From Brasenia schreberi (taxonomy: Eukaryota; Streptophyta; Magnoliopsida; Nymphaeales; Cabombaceae), in assembly GCA_036023115.1 (NCBI GenBank), contig JAYKKT010000061.1, positions 13,971,001-14,035,000 on the forward strand: a stretch of 64,000 nt of DNA, written 5' to 3'. Each line of letters opens with the position of its first letter. Within the stretch, counting starts at the first letter, position 1. Both the position numbers and the translations under genes were made by a program. The notes under the pieces are model-generated. The model worked only from the letters and a program-made list of their open reading frames with translations, had not been told where the DNA came from and made no database searches. Of the stretch, positions 40,201 through 49,403 are shown piece after piece.

Positions 40201-43200
40201 AACTTGCAAGTGTATCCGTTAATCCGCTTCGATTTACAGCTTTGGTGAGAATATCAGGACATTGGTCGGCAAATTTGACATAAATCAGTTGGAACGCCTT
40301 CCAAATCACTTTCTCTCTTATAAAGTTACAGTCAACCTCAATATGTTTTGTTCTTTTATGATAGACTGGATTCCTTGTAATGTGTATAGCAGCAATACTC
40401 TCACCAACTCCTTCATAAGGAACTTTAACCATAATCCCTCACACATCCCTTGAGCGATGACATTATATTCGGCTTTTGCACTAGATCTAGCAACTACAAC
40501 TTGTTTCTTGCTTTTTCATGAAGCAATATTATCTCCATCCAATAAGTGTAATATATAGAGGTAACTTTTTATCAACCAGGATCATCTGAGAAAATCTTAA
40601 TATTGTGATGACTCTTATTAGTATATAGAATGCCATAGCCGAGGGTGGACTTAAGATATCATAATATATAAAAAATAGCATCCATGTGGGCTTTCGATGG
40701 AGCATGCATAAATCGGGTAATAATAAGATAGATCAACTTCCCCACTAACCTTTTGTATTTGCCCATTTCGTAAAGTTCATCACCAAAATGTAATCTTTTG
40801 TTGGCTTTCATTGGAATATCACTCTTTTTGCATTACTTCATGTTTGTGTCATAAAGTAAGTCCACATTATATTTTCTTTGGGTCAAGAAAACACCTTTGC
40901 TGGAATATAAGACCTTAATTCTCCAAAAATAGCATAATTTGCCTAAATCTTGTAAGTTAGAAGGTTTGTGGAGCTTTATATGGAGTCTGGTAACCTCTTC
41001 AACATCATCTCCTTTGACAATAATATCTTCTAAGTAAACAATCAAAATAGATATTTTCTTCCTTTGATGAATAAAGTATTGTCATTCATGCGTCTTTGGT
41101 ATCCCAAACTGATTACACTTTCACTAAATTTTTTGAATCAAGCTCTTGTAGATTGCTTAAGACCATATATATCTTTATTCAATTTGCATACCTTACCTTT
41201 TAGTATCTTTTCATTAAATCCAGGAGGTGGATCCATATAAGCATATTCATTCAGACTCCCTTATGGAAATGCATTTTTCACATCCAACTGCTACATATCC
41301 CATGAGCAAAAATATCATTATAGTCAATTCCGTATGATTGTAAACAAATTTTAAGAAATAAAAAATGAGTCGAGGCCTGCGGGGCAACGTGTTTAACCTG
41401 AAGCAGGTTGACATAGGCTGGTTTATGGACCACTTTTAAGTTAATAAATTTTATGAAATATAAAAGTCACACAAAGAGCATAAAATCAGTGTCACGAAGA
41501 TGAGGATGCCATATTTGGATGTGTGTAAAATTCATATACAAGACAAGATAGGATTAGGAATTAATGTATTAGAGAGAAAGTAGAAATAGCAACTTATTGT
41601 GGAAAAAATAAAGAAACGCGAAATGTCGCCTTAGGTGATAAGATGAATAGACGCCTTAAGGACGTTAAGAGAAGACTCTTAAAAGTATTTATAAGAAGAG
41701 TAGATCAGATGGAGAATAGCCAATAACTAAGTAGAGACAGGCAAAGAAAAGACTATAGAAGCGCGAAACGATTAAAAAAGATTTAGATTGAATAAAGATT
41801 TCCGAAGACTTGGTTTATAATAGGACACACCTACATGTCGTTGATCTATATAGCCAATTCCACCTAAAATGGCAGGTAAAGGCTCGATTGTTGTTGTATA
41901 AAAGTTACACAAAATAAAGAAGTTAAATATCACTTGTACAAAATGAGATGTAAATTTTTTTTCTCAGCTCATGTTTGTTTTCTTGTAAACTGAAGATGCA
42001 AACTGTGTACTCAACAAATTCTAAAGAAAAAGATCAAGCAGTTTACAGAATACCATAATGAAGTGCATTTTTACAAAAATCCATATATGAAGAACAATAA
42101 TATGATATTGTTCGTGGTTTAATAATATAGTTATTGGAACACTAAATTACATCAAACATTATCTATGATTTTGACAACTTTTAACTCCAAGAATCCACCT
42201 AGTTTGATATTTCATAGGATGAAAATGAAAACTTGAGCCACAAAATAAACATGTTGGATTTTTTTTTCAACTAAATTTCTGTGTTTAATTCCTGACAAAT
42301 ATATTTTATTAAATTTCTATAATTCTTATAAATTTGATGTTATATAAAATTTATTTATATTTTCTTTGATCTTTTTGAATATTTAAAGGAAGTCTCAGAT
42401 CCATAAACCAACCTGAACCAACTTGCTTAAGTCCATTGGTTAAACAAGCTGAAATAAATAAAACCAGCATTTGAACTGTACGCTATACTAAGTGTTTCCA
42501 TATGTTGAAAATTTATTGTGTAGTAGTTGTTCACTGTTTAACGTTTTAGTGAGCTGAACATGTAAACATATCAATCCCCCTGCCTTGACTTATTTTCATC
42601 TATCCAAAAGCCACGTCAGTCAAAACATATGGGAGTTTTAAACTAAATTTGTGTAATTTATATGTGTGTGAATTTTATAAATTATATAATACTAAATTTC
42701 TATAATTTTATAAATTTATTATAACCCTACGTGGTGTTATCATGGCTCCTAACAACATCAATGCTGGTGTCGTCCCATTCAAGACTTTGTGCCATCAAAG
42801 GCATCCTATGTGACCGAAAAGTAAATACAAACAGCTGAAATGGCCAAAAGTGCCAAAGAGTGGTAGATAGTTATAAAAGTGCCATAAACGGGTAATTTGT
42901 TTCCAGTAGTGTAATCTAGGGGTAAAAAAGCCCTGAACTATTTCTTAATTTCAGAGATGGTACTTGATAAGATCACCTTTACATCTGCAGGCTCATCATG
43001 GCCAGGTTCATCATAGCCATGGGTTGTATCTTCTCTAATCATGGACTCCTGCATTACAAGCAATGAATGAATTAAACAGAACAAAGGTTTCAGAAGAAAA
43101 TAGCATACACAGAAGGAAAGAGGCATCCTACTGCAGCAGCTATTGGAGCAACTTCTGAAAGAAGTTTGATAACTGATGCTGTGGTCAAAATGCTTGGAGG

Positions 43201-46200
43201 AGAGCAGAAGATGAACTAGCAGCATCAGTAGTTGCAGACTGCAGACTAGCAAGTATCTCATATAATAGGCTCTAGCATGGAAGCAAGAGCAAATTAGTGT
43301 CTACTATCCAAATAATACCCACATAATAAAGCTGAATCAAATGACCACAGATACCTTCATAATAATATTTTATTAATTCCAAAAATGAAATGAAAGTTGG
43401 CATCTTAAACTTGTTTTAGAGGTTTCCGGCAGTTGAGACTAGGTGATCCTGTATCTCCTTTCTTCAGCTTTTTCGATTTTGTTGATATATTAAAGATTGT
43501 CATTTAAAGTTTGCTGGTCTATCATTCTTTGAGTTCACAAGTTGCATTCTAGGCACAAAGTATAAATTCAAGAATATTTCTTGTAGAACCAGCTTCTCTT
43601 AAAGTGCAGCCGGCACTTTAGTGGAATCATCAATATTGACCAGTAGCAGTGGTCATAGGGGACAAATATACTGAAGACAGTATTTATTTCGAGCAGGAGA
43701 TCAAGACAGGGAATTCTAAATGCTAATTACCTCATCAGAACCAATTTTCAAACTCCCCAAATTGTAATATTTATCAAGCTTCCGAGTTTTAGGAATGTGA
43801 GGAGGGCGGAGGACATTGTAGAAGAAAATGGAAACTGAATCATAAAAGGACTGTGGTCGAGAGGAGTTGTGATCACCATCAAATTTTATGATATTTTTAT
43901 CTCCCTACAAATTTAGAGACGAAGTGAGATATTTTGACGTCAAAAGGAGTGCAAATTGCTGCAAAACATTTGCATAAAGGTTTGAAATTATACTGCATAA
44001 GATTCAGAGATGAGATCAGAGTGGTGGGGCTGAACAAACTGGTCATCATTAGCATGTCCAAATAAAACAGGAATGAATGTCTTCGGTGCAACCTGTGTAA
44101 GCTTTAAAAGCATTAATTTAAGATAGACACGGAAAGGAAATAACCAACAACAACTACAACCAAGCCTCTTCCCACTAAGTGGGGTCGGGTACATGGATCA
44201 AGCTTTCAAGCAATGCCATTGTGTCCTATCATAAACCAAGTCTTCATAAATGCCATACAAATCTAAATCCCTACTTATCAATTTGTTTAGCCAGAAAATA
44301 AATGTTATCATACTAAGATTTTAAGATCAAAATATACATGATAAATTAAGTTTACATTAATAACTCTACAATTTCAAAAGTGAAACAGATCAAACTATGC
44401 CTTACCACTCTCAAAAGAGCAACCCAAAAAAAAGCTGCAGAATTAATCCATACCTGCAAACAGTTCAGGTCCATAATATCAAACTTTGCCTTCTTCTCAA
44501 TAACCCGCCGCATGTATTGTACAGCCATTTTAACCTAATTGTGGACCAAATGCAGCAAAATCTCAGACTTATTAACCAAAACTAGAAATGTCCTGAAAGA
44601 ATTCATAGTCTCAGAGAAAGTGTGAGAAAGAGTAAGAAAATGAAGGAAAATTATGAGAAAGAGAGAGAGGAGGAGAGAGAAAGAAGATGAGAAAAGAGAG
44701 AGAGGAGAGAGAATCTGAGAAAAATAACCATCATTCACTGAAAACTGAGATCAGAAATTGATCTCAACTGTTTTATACAGGAGCCTAGATCCTTCTAGAG
44801 TATCTGGAAGCTAAGCTTAACAGAATTACAACTGTCATGCTAACAGAATTACAACAGTCATAAGCTACCATAACTAACTAATCGCATAAGTAAAGCAGCA
44901 ACATAACATACTCTTAACATTTCCCCCTCAAACTCAGTGTGGATGCATCAATGCAAATTGATCAAACACCCTGAGTTTGTCTCTTAACTCAGAAAAACGA
45001 AGATTAGATAAGGCTTTAGTGAGAATATCTGCATTCTGATCTTGAGCTGGAATATGGGAGACAATATGGCTCTTGTTGAGTACTTTCTCCCTGACAAAGA
45101 ACAGATCCAGCTCCATATGCTTGGTTCTTGAGTGTAAGACAGGGTTATGAGAGAGAGACACAGTGCTGAGATTATCACAGAGATGATAGGTGTAGAAACA
45201 GCAACTTTAAGCTCCTTGAGCTAAATTCATTCACAGTAGATGATAGAGTTTGAATCCAAATTAATTCAGCTCCAGTGTTGGCAAGACTGCAGTATTCAGC
45301 TTCAATTCTGGACCCAGCAACCAAAGGTTGCTTCTTAGACCACCATGAAATGAGATTGGGACCCAACTAAACACAAGAACCAAATGTTTGACTCTGCGGT
45401 CATCTCGATCTGATGCCCAATCAGCATCACAATATGCTTGAAGTGAGAGTGGCTGATTAGGTGGAGCAGGCTGCAGTAATAAGCCATAGGTTAGTGTCCC
45501 TTTGAGATACCTTGGGATCCTCTTAACCACTTTCCAATGCTATTCAAGAGGATGGGAAAGAAACTGACAGGCTTTGTTGACACTAACTGATTTCAGGCCT
45601 ACTTATAGTAGCATATTGTAGGGCACCAACAATAGAGCGATAAAGATGAGGGTCTGAGACATAATCACTTCCAAACTTAAGAGAGCTTACAGCCTCCAAC
45701 CATAGGAGTTGAGGTACCCTTGGCATCAGTCATGTGAGCTTTCTCAAGCAAATCTCTAATGTACTTGAGTGAGTTAACAGTAGAGAGAACCATTTGGTAG
45801 GTGCTTGACCTCAATACTAAGAAAATAGTCCAAAGTCCCCAATTGCTTAAGAGCAAACACTGAATTCAGCTTGGTCATCAGCTGCTGTACCAGCTGCAAA
45901 GAGCTTCCAATGACTATTATATCATCCACATAAACTAGGACATAGAGACAGTGATGAGTCCCAAACTGAACAAAAGGGAAGGGTAACATTTGCTAGATTG
46001 GAATCCAAAACTACGCAAAGTGCTGGCCAGTCACTCAAACCAGGCCCTGGGTGCCTGTTTCAACCCATAAAGAGCCTTGTTGAGTTTACACACTACAAAC
46101 CTAGGAGGCTGCTGCATGTAGACCTCTTCCTCAAGAAAACCATTGAGGAAAGCATTGTTTACATCTAACTGCTGAATGGGCCAATGATTGGTGAGTGCCA

Positions 46201-49200
46201 AGGTTAGAACAGTTCTGAATGTGACAGGTTTAACTACAGGAGAAAAGGTCTCTGTGTAGTCAAACCCTGTTGTTGATGAAACCCTTTAGCAACCAGCTGT
46301 GCCTTATACTTATTGATAGAACTATCTGGGTTCTCTTTAATGTGAAAAACCCATTTGCAGCCAATAGCATTTCTATTAGGTGGAAGTGAGACCAAAGTCC
46401 AAGTATTATTAGCCAACAAGGCATATTCAGCAGTCATAGCTGCCTTCCTTTCCTCCTCTTCCCAATCATTCATTGTTTGAATCTCAACTGGCGGAAGCGG
46501 TATTACCTTCTGAGATTGGATATCTGATGGAGGAACTTCCTGCACATTATAAAATGGTGAATCTTCGTGAAAAGTGACATCCATTGTAACATAGGCTTTC
46601 TTCCTGAGAGGATCATAACATCTGTACCCTTTCTGAGATGAAGAGTATCCCAAAAAAATACATTTGATAGATCTAGCATCAAGTTTATCTCTTAAGACTT
46701 GATAAGAGTATCCCTTAAGAATTGCAGCTCTTCCCATAAACCTCTAAGTTCAACATATTCACTTACTGATCTGCCTCCTTATCTGCATTTCCTGATTTTC
46801 TCAATGAGATCATACTTCTTGGCAATATTTTTTCGCTTAGCGTAGGCATCCTCTACTGCAAGCCAAATATCCCTAGCAATCTCTAAAAATAAAAATGTGC
46901 TGTCAATCGATGGTGTCATTGATTGAATGAGCTATGCACTGACTAGTGCATTCTCTTTACGCCATCGTGAGTAGAGTGGATCAGTGGCTGGAGGTTGGGA
47001 TATATCACCTGTCAAGTAATCTCAGCGCCCTCTTGCCATTATAGCCAATTCTATCGATCGGGTCCACTGAAGATAGTTTTTTTCGTCTAACTTTAAGTTT
47101 TGTAATTTGAAATCCTTCTCTATTGTCTGACGAAGGTTGTTCATTTTCATCTCCCATTTTTAATCTTTCCATTATAAGTAGGATAACCGAATTCTATCAA
47201 ACGTTGTTTCGGATGTGATAAACTGAGACAAAAAATATTATATGAATCTCGAATTTCAATAAATTTGCCAATATTCCAAGTGATGATTCTCACGAGTCAA
47301 ATTTTTAAGTTTGCCGATATTCCAAGTGCACAACTCAAAGCCTTTAATAAATCAAGACTTTACCAAGGCAGCCAATATGCCTTACTCTAATATGCCGTAC
47401 ACCAATATGAGGATTCACGCTAATATTAAACGTGAATCAGACACCACAGTGATTGTACACAGTCACTTTTATCATCCACAAAAAATAAATTTTTGCACAG
47501 AACTAGATTGATAACTATATTCAATTTACCTCACACTTTTACTGGTTCCTCATAAGATCAAGCATGATTAAGAATAAACAAGAGTGAGGAAAAATATGCA
47601 CGAGTGACAGGGAACAAATATTCCCATTCAGGTCTGCAAATGGCTTGATCATCAACAAAATCTTTTTAACTTTGCTTCTTTTCCCGCCACCACCAACTAA
47701 TATCGATTTACACTTGATTATATGCTCCACTGATTCCAATAAAAGGCCAATGCCGCTCTGATACCATGTTGAAACAAGAGATAATACTATGAAATTATTG
47801 ATTGAATCTCATATCAAAAGATGATGAATACATAAGAGTTGCAGGTCGGCCCATACATGATTGTCGCCTGCCATACGATTTCTTCTTTTGTAAACTTAAC
47901 CCTAGCCCTAATGACAAAACATGTTTTTATTCTACCCTAATCTAACTTGAAAGACACTAATACCCCTACTTAAATGACCCGATTTTCAATGGATCAAATA
48001 TGATTCATTGGGATCCAAAACTCTTAATCTAACTTTAAATACAGATTAATTTTAAACTTGAACTACTTGATAGACGACACAACTTGTTACTGAACTAATG
48101 TTCAGTTTCCAACAATAAATACACATAGAGAGATGGGAAAACACAAAGAGAGGCACATCACTCCTTTGTGTAGCAGTGGAGGTCTCCAAGGGAAGTCGTA
48201 GAAGGAAGAAAGAGAGAGAGAGGTGGTAAAAACCTTATTATTTATGTTATTTTTTGTTATAAATTCTTTAAATTGGATTGGATTGATTCATATCTATTTG
48301 GATCGATCCACTTGTACAAAAAATACAAGTTAGTGGACCACTATAGCAGTTCGCAATAGTGCTCATAGTGGTGTTTATAGCGGGTTTTGGGGTCGGTTGA
48401 TAAACTTTAAGCATTATAGCGGCCAGAGGACCGCTATAGCGTGCTATTAGTTACTTAGACTGTGTATACCCACTGGTTTTCTGCTTGAAGGCAAATCAAT
48501 AATAGTCCAGTATTATTCTTTTGCAATGCAACCAATTAACTTTGCATGGCCTCCTTCTATTGAGGGGATTGGTTAGCTTCTTCTACAATTCTAGGTATAG
48601 GATATAGTTCAACATTCATAACAAACTTATGATAGTTTCTTGAAGTATTTTGGTAAGAGACATATTAAGAAATAGGATAAAGAGTACAAGATCGCTTACC
48701 TTTTTGGATAGCGATGGGAAGGCCAGATTCAGGAACTGTGGGAGCTAATTGATTTGAATTTGAGAAATCATTGGTCACGTTGACTTGAGCATGGGGCATA
48801 AATACTTTCCTTTCTCATGAACGCAAGTCTGAATTTTCTTAAGAGCAGGATCAATCTGTTTATTTCTTGTGAGATCAAATTCCATTTCGAAGCGACAAAA
48901 GGAGCAGCCGTCACTTTATCCCTTGCACTAATACATAGTCAAAAGTATAAACTAAAAACAGATATAGGAACAGATCTGGACACATATTCCCCAGCATCAC
49001 ATCTCTCAACAGTTTCATCCAAATACTTCATGATGGTTAGATGTATTGCATAACGTTTAGAATTGCCACTGGTATGTCATTTTGTTTTATTTAGATGCAT
49101 TTATACCATTTTGCATTCCCAAATTCATAGTTCTTCCTTTTGAGTGCCGTGCCGTGCCTTAATGTTGGACAGACTTCAATGTCCTAGCATGAATTGTCAC

Positions 49201-49368
49201 CTCAACCTTTTGTTTCTCAAAGAAATGTGATCTGTCAAATTATTTGTCATGGTTTTCCTTTAGTTCTGAATGTTTTGCTATCTTTACCCCTTCTCTTTTG
49301 CTGCAACATATAATGGTGTTGCAACAAGTACTATAACTTAGGGGCGTTTCCATTTCTGCACATTAATT

Positions 49369-49403
<35 letters not shown>

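Noticed and set aside
42002..42009. actgtgta, identical to the 8 bases right of the transposon end at 48458, as the left target duplication of the foreign insert
   Set aside because: The bases to its left do not continue the Copia RT frame, and the bases to its right do not look like the expected terminal repeat. A chance match of 8 bases is likely in a stretch of this size.
42901..42911. CACTA transposon terminus
   Set aside because: Only one end resembles the cactactggaaa consensus and no partner with matching flanks was found.
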